A stretch of DNA of 64,000 nt. Source: Hemerocallis citrina. Its lineage: Eukaryota > Streptophyta > Magnoliopsida > Asparagales > Asphodelaceae. The DNA is taken from NCBI GenBank assembly GCA_017893485.1, contig JACEHZ010000211.1, forward strand, positions 868,001-932,000, in the 5' to 3' direction. The stretch's first letter is position 1. Each line of letters starts with the position of its first letter. The notes beneath the pieces were generated by a model that saw nothing but the letters and a program-made list of their open reading frames with translations, ran no database searches and had not been told where the DNA came from. Both the position numbers and the translations under genes were made by a program. This document shows positions 34,043 to 46,026 of this stretch, in pieces.

Positions 34043-34341
34043 TGTAACACCCCGCAAAATTGAGTAATTTATGCACGTGTATTTTGTACCCTTACGAGTA
34101 ATATTCGTATTCATATTCATACTTAGATGAGATGTGAACTCAAGAAAAAAATATATATTGTTAATGATGTTAGGAATTTGTTTAAAATAAATCAAAGGAA
34201 AATGATGAGATGAGTTTCCAATGATGAATTTTAAGAGATTATGTTTTAATCTTAATTAACTTGTATTGAGAAGGTTTTGATGAATATCAAAAGTGTATTG
34301 TTAAAATGAATATGTTGAGATTGTACTTAATAAGAATGAAA
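34043..34341 (+). repeat. 3' LTR fragment of gypsy A with a large internal deletion
   Basis: The first 75 bp match the start of the 5' LTR; the following 230 bp match 30762-30975 of it. About 1.78 kb is missing between. At 34342 the sequence switches abruptly to element B, and the rest of the LTR is not found. Confidence 0.75.
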
Positions 34342-34814
34342 GAAATTAAGGAATTGAATATGAAAGAAGAAGGACGAGGGGCAAAATCGGAATTAAAGAG
34401 AATATAGCAGGGAAGAAATAATCTATATGATACCCAACATGAATCAACAAATAAAGTGAATGCAAGGCAGGGAAAGCAATGAACGACATACGAGTTGAAA
34501 TAAGAAGGAATTAACGGAGCAAACAGAAAATAAGAGATCGCTTGCACCGGAATCAAAAGAATATGGATACGGAAAGAATAAATCGTACCCAATAAGGAAT
34601 CAACAAATCGGGATGACTGTAAGAGATGGAAGGAATCAATGAAACAGAGAATTGAATATGAAGGGATCAAAATGGATGTGATAAGACTTGTGTCCAGATC
34701 GAGTTGACCATTAAATTATTCATGTGGTTGCATGGCCTGTTTAATGTTGAGTTAATCCTGACTGAGTCAAGCATGTCTAATGTATTAGTCAACTAACACA
34801 TTAGCCAAACCTGA

Positions 34815-34826
34815 GCTCTGATACCA
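34815..34826 (-). other. Primer-binding site next to the left LTR of B
   Basis: TGGTATCAGAGC on the minus strand, complementary to initiator tRNA-Met. A primer-binding site after the second LTR shows that this LTR is followed by internal sequence, not by flanking DNA. Confidence 0.8.
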
Positions 34827-34836
34827 CTAAAAACCT

Positions 34837-37800
34837 TGTCACGCCCCGCTTCCCAAAATACGGAATACGAGCGCATGACTAAGCCCAGCGAATGATTTCT
34901 CAATCATCCATAAGCTGTAGGATCGACTCAGCATCACAACAAGTATATATAACAAGAGAGATATAAAACCAAGCATGCATGAATAATTTTCTAGCAACAG
35001 AAACAACTGAATTATAATAAACCATCCAAGTAGTTTCAAGTCTGAATCAAAGTAAAACTCGGGAACATCAGCCCGTTACAAGTTCTCAATTTTTCAAGAA
35101 AATAATAATTCAAATAAACTAATAATGCAAGAAATTAAAATGTTCCAGTCAAGTCCTTCTCCACTTGGAAACTAGAACCTTTGCTCAGCAATTCCTGCGG
35201 GAAGCTCGTCTCCAAAGTCTGTTTAATAAAAGATAAACAGGAAACAAGAGGGGAAACAAGAGAAAATGCCCTTAGTGCAAGTTAGGGCCACAAATAGTAA
35301 AAGCAAGTACAAGAAAGGGGAAAACAAGAATCGGAATCAAGAATAAGCAAGGTTATAAGAAGTAGTGGCAAATTCAAAGACTAGCTAGCAAGAGGGAACA
35401 TCTTAGTAACTAGGTTGGATAACAACTGCTAGTGGTGAAACACATGTCAGGTACACCTATAAGGGTAATTAATGTCAAGTGTCAACTCAAGTCTAGTGTC
35501 ATATGTTATTCCAAATGTTAGGTCTCAAATGTCAAGTCCAAGTATCAAGTTGTCTAGCTCAAGTTATCAAGTTATCTAGTCTCAAGTATCAAGTTATCTA
35601 GTCTCAAGTATCAAGTTCAAGTCTAGTGGTGATTACTATCTAGGTAGCACGACATGCATCCATTCTTTTACTACATGGTTGCTACAGTCAAACAATTTCG
35701 TTTAGACCTAGTAATGGATTTTATAGGGCGGTGTACTCAGGTATCAAGTATCAAGCAAGCCATGGTTCATGAATCGAAAATTAAATAACAAGTTCACGAA
35801 GCAAGTTCGCGAATCCACAAGCAAGTTCAAGAACCACACAATGGGTTCAAGAATCAACAAGTTCATGAGCCGAGTAACCGACTCCATGAATCAAACAAGA
35901 TACAACAAGTTCATGAACCAAGTATTGGGAAACATGGGCCCCCTTCCGAGTACACTTATCTATATTGTCCATTCTATAGTCTTTCCCATAACCCCGGCGT
36001 GTTATTTTTATTAACTCTTATCAAGCAAGCATACAAGTGTAATATATTGTAATTTAATTCTAGGAAAAATTGGGGATGTCCTATATGGTGTCCAGCATCT
36101 ACATATAAAATTTGAGGTCAAGCGCTCGCTGTTTACACAGCTAAAATAATTCGCAAAGTAAATAATTACAGCAGTTTTGCAAAACTGAGTCCACTGACAC
36201 AGCTGCAGTATAACTGCCATAACTCCTAGACCGTAGCTCCAAATTCGATCAACTTAGAGTCTATCGACATCTACACATCCGGATCTACATTTTGTATTCA
36301 GGCCTCGGGCCCAAATTCCAATGTTAAAAGGGTCGAAACCTCAAAAGAAAAATCCAGACAGCAACATAGGGAAATAATCACTAATGTAGATTTCATAGAA
36401 TTATGTAATTTGGTGTCTAAAATTATTATGTGGCACAAATACATGGTAATGGGAATCAAACAGCGAATAATAATATTTTCCAAGTCATAATAATCACAAA
36501 TTGCCAAAACACTAAATTTATATGCGTCTACAATTTTCTAGGGGTCCTTAATTCATATGTCCATGTGATTCGCAAGTTCAAGGAGATAAAAGAGTCCAAT
36601 TGAATTATTATTTAATACGAGGAAGTTTTGTGACTCTTAGATTGGTGAGTTTGAAGGTTCAAATTGTTTTACTATGATATTTCAAAGGAGAGTCACAAAC
36701 TAACTACATGTGGTATTTCAAGGAGACTTGTACTAGGACAATAAGATGTACAAGGTTACTTGCCTTAAATCGACGGTTAAAATCTCCGCTTGTAGAAGCA
36801 AAAAGAGTAGAAAATCCCCGGAAATATCCTCGAAATGCGCGTGCAAAATTTGATCGAAGAGTGAATTTCTCCCACACCGGATCTGCCCAGAACAGCGTTC
36901 AGCAAGCTCGGATCTGGCGCGCCCAGAACAGCGAACAGCAAAGCGCACCAATCGGATCTCTCCTGTGCACCGGATCCAAACCCAGAACAGCGAACACGGC
37001 TTCGGGATTTGCTGCGGACCGAACACAGAACAGCAAAACCCAGCCACTCAGATCGCAGCGATGCAGCGGATCAGATCCGAACAGGGGACAGCGGATCCGG
37101 GATCTGGTGTGGCGAAACACGGGACACCGATCACCAGTACGAATCTTGATGAGATCTGGCGGCTGAGAAACGCTCCCGCTCTTTCTCCTCTTCTTCTTCG
37201 TTCGATCTCCTTCTCCGTTCTCCGATCGCTGAGCGAAGCTCGAGGGAGAGGAGCGACGGCGTGGCTGGTTCTCAGGCGGCGACTGCGGCGGTGACGGAGT
37301 GCGGTGAGGCGGCGACGTCGAGAAGCGACGGTCGGCGGGGACTCTGTTCGTGGTTTCGAACAGGGGAGAGGGAATCAGGGACTCGGCGGCGCTGAGGGAG
37401 ATGGAGGCGACACCGATGGGGGTTTGTGGAGGCGGTGGGTTAATGGCGATGGTGACGGAGTGGGTTGCAGTGGAGGTCGACGAGGATGGATAGGGTATGG
37501 CGAAGGTGATCGGAGTGGGGGAAATCTGGGTTGGCGGCGGTTGCGAAGGTTAAGGAGAAGGGATCGGGGTGAAGACGATGAATAGCGGCTGAGTAGAGAT
37601 AGGCTTAAACAGTATTAGGGTTAGGGTTTAAATACTAGGGTTTGAGGGTATTGGGTTTAAGGGTTTAGGGGACCCATTTCAAAAAGGGCCCAACAGAAGA
37701 AATGGTCAAAAAGCACAATAATGGGGATTAGAAAGATAAAAGAGAAGAATCGGGCTATTACTCATATAGAACGGTGCAAGATGGCACACAATCGAATTTG

Positions 37801-37943
37801 ATAAAAAGATCCAAAATTTCGAGTTGAGACAAAAATAATGATTTTATTCGAACAGAAATAAAATACGGAATCTCAAATAGACAAAAGAGTACAATTGAGA
37901 GAAATACAGTATAAAATACGAATACGGGGTAACAGGAGTTACA
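34837..37943 (-). repeat. Left LTR of element B
   Basis: 3107 bp, minus strand TGTAACTCC...GGCGTGACA. A TATA-like TATTTAAA lies near 37631 (minus). It is followed by a G/C-rich transcribed part (about 36840-37580) with four copies of CCCAGAACAGCG and many CGGATC pieces. Telomere-like TTAGGG/TTTAGGG units flank the TATA. Open frames here are by-products of the G/C-rich sequence. Confidence 0.85.
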
Positions 37944-38739
37944 AATCCTACCCACCTTACACAAAAATTTCGTCCTCGAAATTTGCTTAGGCGGTACATA
38001 GGACAGGGTAAAGTAACTTAGGGCGGGTAACAAACAAGGGATCCAAGAAAAATCAACTTGGTGGTAACACCAAAATAAGAAGGGAGTGGATAACAACGAG
38101 GTCAAATGGATGGCATGAAAGAGGATAACAGTATCTAAAAGATCCAAATAACACAAGATAATAAATACGATGAAGGAGTAGGCAGAACTGAAACCAAGGA
38201 GATGGAAGGCAGGAAGGAAATGATTCCAATAATGAATGAGTACATGATTGCAGGATGGAAAGCAAGAAGGAAATAACCGGTATCAAAAACGAAGAAGAAC
38301 ACTGAACACCACAGACTTGCAAGATAACAAGGCAAGGAGGTGAACGAATAGAAAGAGTTGGAATCGAAGAAGGGGGGCGACAAGGGAAAGATGCACCACG
38401 CAATGAGTCAATAATGAGAACAAAAGCAAGAGATAGGGGACAACAAATGGTGCAAGGAATGGAACAAAACAAAATACAAGGAAGGAGAAGCAACAACATG
38501 ATCCTGGTCCTGTGGGTCATGGCCCACCACGCTTCTGCTGCTCTACTCTGATGGTGACACTCCAAGCTCCAGACATGTTGTAGACCACGTGACACCAAGC
38601 GACGATCCGAGCAGGAAGAAAGGATGAGACACCAGAATCAAAGAGAGTATGGGTTCCAAATAGAGATAGGCGATAATGCAAAATGGATATAAGGCTTGAG
38701 CTTCAATTCAAATAATCAAAATATATAGTATATATATCA

Positions 38740-39770
38740 AAACTAATGACTTTAATAGGAATAATTATAACAACAAATGTAATAGAAATTAAAATCGTCA
38801 TAATCATACAGGCAATAAAAATATCAATAATACTGATAATAATGATAATACATTCATGACAGAATATATTTCAACACATTCATGAAAATAATGCAATAAT
38901 AATAATATTGATAGCAGTGAAAATAATATCAACAATGATAATAATAATAATGATAATAGCAATGATAGTAATAATATCAATAAAGTAACAGTAATAATAA
39001 TAAAAATAATAACAGTAATGAAGGTGATAAAAACAACAATAATGACATCAATTGGAACGACAATGATAATAATAATACCAATAATAACAAAAACATTCCT
39101 TTACCATCATTTTATTTATATAAGTAACGAGTCTTGAAATATCAATTAGCAATAGGTAGAAAATCTTGCTTCCTTAACATCAAGTTGCATATTTGCCTTC
39201 ACGACATCAGGTTTCAAATTGCCATCCAAATATTCGGCTGCACATTTTGCCTCGCCGATATCCAGTTGCAATTTGCCTCCATTGACATCGAGTTGCATAT
39301 TTGCCGTCTCGATATTAGATTGCAATGAAGTGGTGAAATGTATATAAAATTTGAGCATGCTTAGGCTCGAAATAAATTAATATAAATAATAGTAACGATA
39401 AAAGTAATAGTATTAATAACAATAATAATAATAAAGTATCGATACTAATAACAATAAGAATAATAATGATAATAACAATGATCATAACAGTAATAATAAT
39501 AGTAATCGCAAAAAGAATGATAATAATAATAATAATAATAGCGGTAATATTAAAATATCAACACTAGTAAAAGTAATAATGCAAGACAAGATATAGTTTG
39601 GGTCCAACATTTTTGTGGAAGTAATTTAATATCAACAATAATATTAAAATAATGAAAACAACAATAAGAATATCAACAGTAGTAACCATAATAATAATAA
39701 TACTAGTAATGATAATGAAAATAATAGCCGCAATAATAATAGTAGTAATAATAGCATTATACAACAAATG
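38740..39770. repeat. AAT-rich low-complexity sequence in element B
   Basis: Irregular runs of AAT, AATAAC and AATGAT units on both sides of the 39164-39345 repeat block. Confidence 0.8.
39164..39345 (-). repeat. Degenerate 26-28-bp tandem repeat in element B
   Basis: On the minus strand five to six units of the form GGCAAATATGCAACT(C/T)GATGT, translated as MQLDVNGGKLQLDIGEA and ANMQLDVKEA. The consensus agrees with the block at 33130-33345 of element A. Confidence 0.7.
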
Positions 39771-40505
39771 AGAATTGTCTTATCAAAATAATCCAGTAGA
39801 AATATATAGTCGATTGAAAATGAAAAGTGAGTTAAAATACATCATCGTTCGAAATAACAAAATCCTTGTTTAGAAACATCTTTATAGAAAATCGAAAATA
39901 AATATAATAATTAATAATCAAAATATAGAAAGTATTCAGAAAAATAATTATAAAGAGAAAAATAAATAAGAGAAAAATGAAGCTACACTCAATAAGGAGT
40001 TAGAGAGGAGGACGACTAGAAGTGACAAAAAGAAAATTAAGGAATTGAATATGAAAGAAGAAGGACGAGGGGCAAAATCGGAATTAAAGAGAATATAGCA
40101 GGGAAGAAATAATCAACATGATACCCAACATGAATCAACAAATAAAGTGAATGCAAGGCAGGGAAAGCAATGAACGACATACGAGTTGAAATAAGAAGGA
40201 ATTAACGGAGCAAACAGAAAATAAGAGATCGCTTGCACCGGAATCAAAAGAATATGGATACGGAAAGAATAAATCGTACCCAATAAGGAATCAACAAATC
40301 GGGATGACTGTAAGAGATGGAAGGAATCAATGAAACAGAGAATTGAATATGAAGGGATCAAAATGGATGTGATAAGACTTGTGTCCAGATCGAGTTGACT
40401 ATTAAATTATTCATGTGGTTGCATGGCCTGTTTAATATTGAGTTAATCCTGACTGAGTCAAGCATGTCTAATGTATTAGTCAACTAACACATTAGCCAAA
40501 CCTGA

Positions 40506-40517
40506 GCTCTGATACCA
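40506..40517 (-). other. Primer-binding site of element B
   Basis: TGGTATCAGAGC on the minus strand, 10 bp from the LTR end. Confidence 0.8.
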
Positions 40518-40527
40518 CTAAAAACCT

Positions 40528-43500
40528 TGTCACGCCCCGCTTCCCAAAATACGGAATACGAGCGCATGACTAAGCCCAGCGAATGATTTCTCAATCATCC
40601 ATAAGCTGTAGGATCGACTCAGCATCACAACAAGTATATATAACAAGAGAGATATAAAACCAAGCATGCATGAATAATTTTCTAGCAACAGAAACAACTG
40701 AATTATAATAAACCATCCAAGTAGTTTCAAGTCTGAATCAAAGTAAAACTCGGAAACATCAGCCCGTTACAAGTTCTCAATTTTTCAAGAAAATAATAAT
40801 TCAAATAAACTAATAATGCAAGAAATTAAAATGTTCCAGTCAAGTCCTTCTCCACTTGGAAACTAGAACCTTTGCTCAGCAATTCCTGCGGGAAGCTCGT
40901 CTCCAAAGTCTGTTTAATAAAAGATAAACAGGAAACAAGAGGGGAAACAAGAGAAAATGCCCTTAGTACAAGTTAGGGCCACAAATAGTAAAAGCAAGTA
41001 CAAGAAAGGGGAAAACAAGAATCGGAATCAAGAATAAGCAAGGTTATAAGAAGTAGTGGCAAATTCAAAGACTAGCTAGCAAGAGGGAACATCTTAGTAA
41101 CTAGGTTGGATAACAACTGCTAGTGGTGAAACACATGTCAGGTACACCTATAAGGGTAATTAATGTCAAGTGTCAACTCAAGTCTAGTGTCATATGTTAT
41201 TCCAAATGTTAGGTCTCAAATGTCAAGTCCAAGTATCAAGTTGTCTAGCTCAAGTTATCAAGTTATCTAGTCTCAAGTATCAAGTTATCTAGTCTCAAGT
41301 ATCAAGTTCAAGTCTAGTGGTGATTACTATCTAGGTAGCACGACATGCATCCATTCTTTTACTACATGGTTGCTACAGTCAAACAATTTCGTTTAGACCT
41401 AGTAATGGATTTTATAGGGCGGTGTACTCAGGTATCAAGTATCAAGCAAGCCATGGTTCATGAATCGAAAATTAAATAACAAGTTCACGAAGCAAGTTCG
41501 CGAATCCACAAGCAAGTTCAAGAACCACACAATGGGTTCAAGAATCAACAAGTTCATGAGCCGAGTAACCGAATCCATGAATCAAACAAGATACAACAAG
41601 TTCATGAACCAAGTATTGGGAAACACGGGCCCCCTTCCGAGTACACTTATCTATATTGTCCATTCTATAGTCTTTCCCATAACCCCGGCTTGTTATTTTT
41701 ATTAACTCTTATCAAGCAAGCATACAAGTGTAATATATTGTAATTTAATTCTAGGAAAAATTGGGGATGTTCTATATGGTGTCCAGCATCTACATATAAA
41801 ATTTGAGGTCAAGCGCTCGCTGTTTACACAGCTAAAATAATTCGCAAAGTAAATAATTACAGCAGTTTTGCAAAACTGAGTCCACTGACACAGCTGCAGT
41901 ATAACTGCCATAACTCCTAGACCGTAGCTCCAAATTCGATCAACTTGGAGTCTATCGACATCTACACATCCGGATCTACATTTTGTATTCAGGCCTCAGG
42001 CCCAAATTCCAATGTTAAAAGGGTCGAAACCTCAAAAGAAAAATCCAGACAGCAACATAGGGAAATAATCACTAATGTAGATTTCATAGAATTATGTAAT
42101 TTGGTGTCTAAAATTATTATGTGGCACAAATACATGGTAATGGGAATCAAACAGCGAATAATAATATTTTCCAAGTCATAATAATCACAAATTGCCAAAA
42201 CACTAAATTTATATGCGTCTACAATTTTCTAGGGGTCCTTAATTCATATGTCCATGTGATTCGCAAGTTCAAGGAGATAAAAGAGTCCAATTGAATTATT
42301 ATTTAATACGAGGAAGTTTTGTGACTCTTAGATTGGTGAGTTTGAAGGTTCAAATTGTTTTACTATGATATTTCAAAGGAGAGTCACAAACTAACTACAT
42401 GTGGTATTTCAAGGAGACTTGTACTAGGACAATAAGATGTACAAGGTTACTTGCCTTAAATCGACGGTTAAAATCTCCGCTTGTAGAAGCAAAAAGAGTA
42501 GAAAATCCCCGGAAATATCCTCGAAATGCGCGTGCAAAATTTGATCGAAGAGTGAATTTCTCCCACACCGGATCTGCCCAGAACAGCGTTCAGCAAGCTC
42601 GGATCTGGCGCGCCCAGAACAGCGAACAGCAAAGCGCACCAATCGGATCTCTCCTGTGCACCGGATCCAAACCCAGAACAGCGAACACGGCTTCGGGATT
42701 TGCTGCGGAACGAACACAGAACAGCAAAACCCAGCCACTCAGATCGCAGCGATGCAGCGGATCAGATCCGAACAGGGGACAGCGGATCCGGGATCTGGTG
42801 TGGCGAAACACGGGACACCGATCACCAGTACGAATCTTGATGAGATCTGGCGGCTGAGAAACGCTCCCGCTCTTTCTCCTCTTCTTCTTCGTTCGATCTC
42901 CTTCTCCGTTCTCCGATCGCTGAGCGAAGCTCGAGGGAGAGGAGCGACGGCGTGGCTGGTTCTCAGGCGGCGACTGCGGCGGTGACGGAGTGCGGTGAGG
43001 CGGCGACGTCGAGAAGCGACGGTCGGCGGGGACTCTGTTCGTGGTTTCGAACAGGGGAGAGGGAATCAGGGACTCGGCGGCGCTGAGGGAGATGGAGGCG
43101 ACACCGATGGGGGTTTGTGGAGGCGGTGGGTTAATGGCGATGGTGACGGAGTGGGTTGCAGTGGAGGTCGACGAGGATGGATAGGGTATGGCGAAGGTGA
43201 TCGGAGTGGGGGAAATCTGGGTTGGCGGCGGTTGCGAAGGTTAAGGAGAAGGGATCGGGGTGAAGACGATGAATAGCGGCTGAGTAGAGATAGGCTTAAA
43301 CAGTATTAGGGTTAGGGATTAGGGTTAGGGTTTAAATACTAGGGTTTGAGGGTATTGGGTTTAAGGGTTTAGGGGACCCATTTCAAAAAGGGCCCAACAG
43401 AAGAAATGGTCAAAAAGCACAATAATAGGGATTAGAAAGATAAAAGAGAAGAATCGGGCTATTACTCATATAGAACGGTGCAAGATGGCACACAATCGAA

Positions 43501-43647
43501 TTTGATAAAAAGATCCAAAATTTCGAGTTGAGACAAAAATAATGATTTTATTCGAACAGAAATAAAATACGGAATCTCAAATAGACAAAAGAGTACAATT
43601 GAGAGAAATACAGTATAAAATACGAATACGGGGTAACAGGAGTTACA
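40528..43647 (-). repeat. Right LTR of element B
   Basis: 3120 bp, near-identical to 34837-37943. It carries an extra 14 bp of telomere-like repeat near 43315. Its end TGTAACTCC (minus) abuts the interrupted LTR of Tat element C exactly at 43647/43648. Confidence 0.85.
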
Positions 43648-43987
43648 ATTAGGGTCCTGATTTCCTGTGATTCTGTTCAGAGTAAAATCCTCATAATCAG
43701 TTTAGGAAACTGATCCCTAATTTCCGGTGAGAAGATAACTGTGGATCAGGCCCGTTGATTTAGTCAAATCAGAGACCCTAATTTCCTCTTGCTGGTCTGG
43801 GTTTATCTCGGGTCGGAACCCATACCCAGTTGGAGTAGATCCGTTCGCGGGTTATTGGATCTGTGGAGGGGAGATCCAGTGCCCGCTTCAGACCCGTTGG
43901 TGGGTGAAATTACCGTTTTATTCCTGAGCTTCAAGATTCGTGCCCGATCTGGACGGTTCCGATTAAATCCCATTTTTAGCCATATCA
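43648..43987 (-). repeat. 3' LTR of Tat element C, truncated
   Basis: 340 bp matching 56519-56858 with scattered substitutions. The remaining 281 bp (corresponding to 56238-56518) are absent; element B begins there. Confidence 0.88.
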
Positions 43988-44399
43988 CGAGCCCCCCACT
44001 CCTAAAGACTGAGTTTGATCAGCCCTTGAGGAGTAGTTTAGTTGTTTTAATGGCTAGTGGAGCTGTATCGGAGTCCAAATGGAGGGTTTTGAGTCTTGAA
44101 GGGGGTAGTGAGGTGATTTTTCAAGCTGTAGGCAGTTCTTAAGCTTCTCTGGATATCCGGGGGTTTTTATCTATTTTTTCGGATTATCTATTTAATTTTG
44201 CGATGTGTTAACCAATCGTTCGGGGGCCTTAACAATACATTCTAGGCAATAATTGTTCGTTCAGGGGCTTAAAAATATTCCCCCAAATTCATAATTATTT
44301 CCTAGAATTTTAAGCTAATTTTCCCGAATTTTTAGCAATTTTTTCGCAATTTTTAAATAAATAAAACGATTAAAATAAATAAAAACTAATTATTAATAC

Positions 44400-45240
44400 T
44401 TATTTATGGCGTGGCGCAATCTGGACCCTCGATCAGCACCAAGCGCGATTTTCTAGGCGATCAGACGATCCGCGCTCCTCGGCAGATAGTTTCTTTATAT
44501 ACGAGGGTCGGTTCCTCGTCTCCTCGGCTCGGCTGCTCGGCGCCAAGCTCGGAATCAGCCGAACTACGTGGCATGATCTTGAGCGTCCATCTCAGCGCGG
44601 ATCCCCAAAAAATGCTATCTTGTCGTTTAGTGGACGTGGCGAGATCCGAGCCGTCCATCATGACGAGCGCGCTTTTTGACAAGATCCAACGGCTGAGGAT
44701 GGTCGGCAGGTTTTTTCCCATATTCGAGGGTCAGTTCCTCATCCCCTCGGCTCGGCAGGTCGGCATACATAGCTCGGAATCAGCCGAGGTACGTGGCATG
44801 ATCCTGAGCATCCATCTCAGTGCGGATCCCCAAAAAGCACTATCTTGTCGTTTAGTGGACGTGGCGAGATCTGAGCCGTCCATCATGACGAGCGCACTTT
44901 TTGACAAGATCCAACGGCTGAGGATGGTCGGCGGGTCTTTTTCCCATATTCGAGGGTCGGTTCCTCGTCCCCTCGGCTCGGCAGGTTGGCACCATAGCTC
45001 GGAATCAGCCAAGTACGTGGCGTGATCCTGAGCGTCCATCTCAGCGCGGATCCCCAAAAAACACTATCTTGTCGTTTAGTGGACGTGGCGAGATCTGAGC
45101 CGTCCATCATGGCGAGCGCGCTTTTTGACAAGATCTAACGACTGAGGATGGTCGGCAGGTCTTTTCCCCATATTCGAGGGTCGGTTCCTCGTCCCCTCGG
45201 TTCGGAGGTTCGGTGTCGTCAGCCGAGGTATGGAGTTAGA
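44400..45240 (+). repeat. Tandem array, unit about 225 bp, in the Tat 3' region
   Basis: Three and a half units. CTTGTCGTTTAGTGGACGTGGC recurs with 224-225 bp spacing (the TGTCG at 44621, 44846, 45070). Each unit also contains CGAGGGTCGGTTCCTCG near 44502, 44725, 44951 and 45175, preceded by a TATA-like stretch that is best in the first unit. A more diverged repeat of about 360 bp continues to about 45720, with the same module at 45541, and another module is at 49578. Confidence 0.85.
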
Positions 45241-46026
45241 TGTTTTGGAGAGTCTTGGCTTTGAAGGGTCGCCACCCTCCGACCCAGTAGCTCGGCTGCT
45301 TGGCCAAGCTGTTCGGTAGCTCAGTTAAGCAGGCCGGTGGCAGGCAGCTTGGAAGGTACACGTGGTCGGATCTGGAGCATCCATCATTGTGTGAATCACG
45401 AGGACCCAGTTCAGATCACGAGAAAATATTATCTTGTCGTTTTGTGGGCGTGGCGCAATCTGAACCGTCCATCGAGTTTTGACACGAATTTTGGAGAGAT
45501 CCGACGATGATTTGTCCTCGGAAGGTTTTTTCTCCATATATGAGGGTCGGTTCCTCGTACCCTCGGTTCAGAGCCGTTAGCCGAGGCATGGAGTTAGACG
45601 TTTTGAAGCACCTTGGGTTTGATGCGTCGTCGTCCTCTGGCTCGGTAGCTCGGCTGCTTAGTCAGCCTGTTCGGTAGCTCGGCTAGGAAGACCGGCGACC
45701 GAGTCGTGGACTTGAGCACTGTTTGAAACTGAAACGTCGTAACGCTCCGCTTTGGCGCTTTGGCTTCTTAGTGGGATTTTTAGATTCCCAAGGCAGCCCA
45801 AACGTTGCTTTTGGGGTTATAAGTTTCCACTCCCCCACCCCCAAGCTCATTTCTCACTTTTCACTCCAAGATTTCACTTTTACTCTCTGTGCTCTCTGCT
45901 AGCGGCGATCTTTGCTCCAGGGCGGTTGCTATAGCTGTCGCGTGGGCCAGGCAATTTCCGGCAAGCTCATTCCGACCGTGAACGTCACTTCAAGGTCAGT
46001 CTATTTGCCTTAGCTTTTTTATAGAG

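Larger units (their letters stand above)
28898..34341 (+). mobile_element. Gypsy element A: 3.3-kb LTR, no gag-pol (LARD-like)
   Basis: A 5' LTR (28898-32201) with TGTAACACC...GGTGTTACA ends, a primer-binding site at 32205, a 1.84-kb internal region, a polypurine tract (about 34030-34042) and the start of a 3' LTR at 34043. The internal part has no gag or pol. The only vestiges are a 69-codon frame starting at 32366 with no known domain, a degenerate repeat block (33130-33345), and a few codons (SEDRNVL, near 34012-34030) just before the polypurine tract that resemble the end of a gypsy pol. Its leader is related to that of the gypsy at 57971-61165, which has gag. It is therefore a non-autonomous element of that group. 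Confidence 0.85.
37944..40527 (-). other. Internal region of element B, non-coding
   Basis: 2.58 kb between the two LTRs. Minus-strand frames of 132 and 181 codons near 37758-38598 are Leu/Ser/Cys-rich without recognisable domains. Much of 38740-39110 and 39365-39770 is (AAT)n-like low-complexity sequence. The repeat block at 39164-39345 is embedded there. Confidence 0.7.
34342..43647 (-). mobile_element. Gypsy-like element B: tandem LTR-internal-LTR-internal, no gag-pol
   Basis: Read on the minus strand: LTR (43647 to 40528), primer-binding site, internal region (40527 to 37944) ending in a polypurine-type GGTGGGTAGGA, a second LTR (37943 to 34837), then again a primer-binding site and about 480 bp of internal sequence, stopping at 34342. 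The two LTRs differ by only about ten substitutions and one 14-bp insertion over 3.1 kb by eye. The internal region encodes no gag or pol, apart from the vestigial NFEDEIFV and stop just before the polypurine tract. It is a LARD-type non-autonomous element present as a partial tandem. Confidence 0.83.

Noticed and set aside
36708..37585. Frames of 60-150 codons in the LTR of B, duplicated at 42399-43276
   Set aside because: They are products of the G/C-rich LTR leader; several overlap on both strands with no family match.
37612..37680. TTTAGGG-like repeats considered as interstitial telomere
   Set aside because: Only a few imperfect units within an LTR promoter; telo-box is the better reading.
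38053..38598. 181-codon minus-strand frame in element B
   Set aside because: Leu/Ser/Cys-rich without domain; not recognisable as gag or pol, and only one copy is available to test.
44411..45025. 204-codon frame with a 75-residue repeat
   Set aside because: It results from a tandem DNA repeat whose unit is close to a multiple of three; the frame ends when the unit length changes.
45995..46024. Possible intron in the leader of the antisense gene
   Set aside because: GT and AG are present but the interval is only 30 bp, too short for a plant intron.
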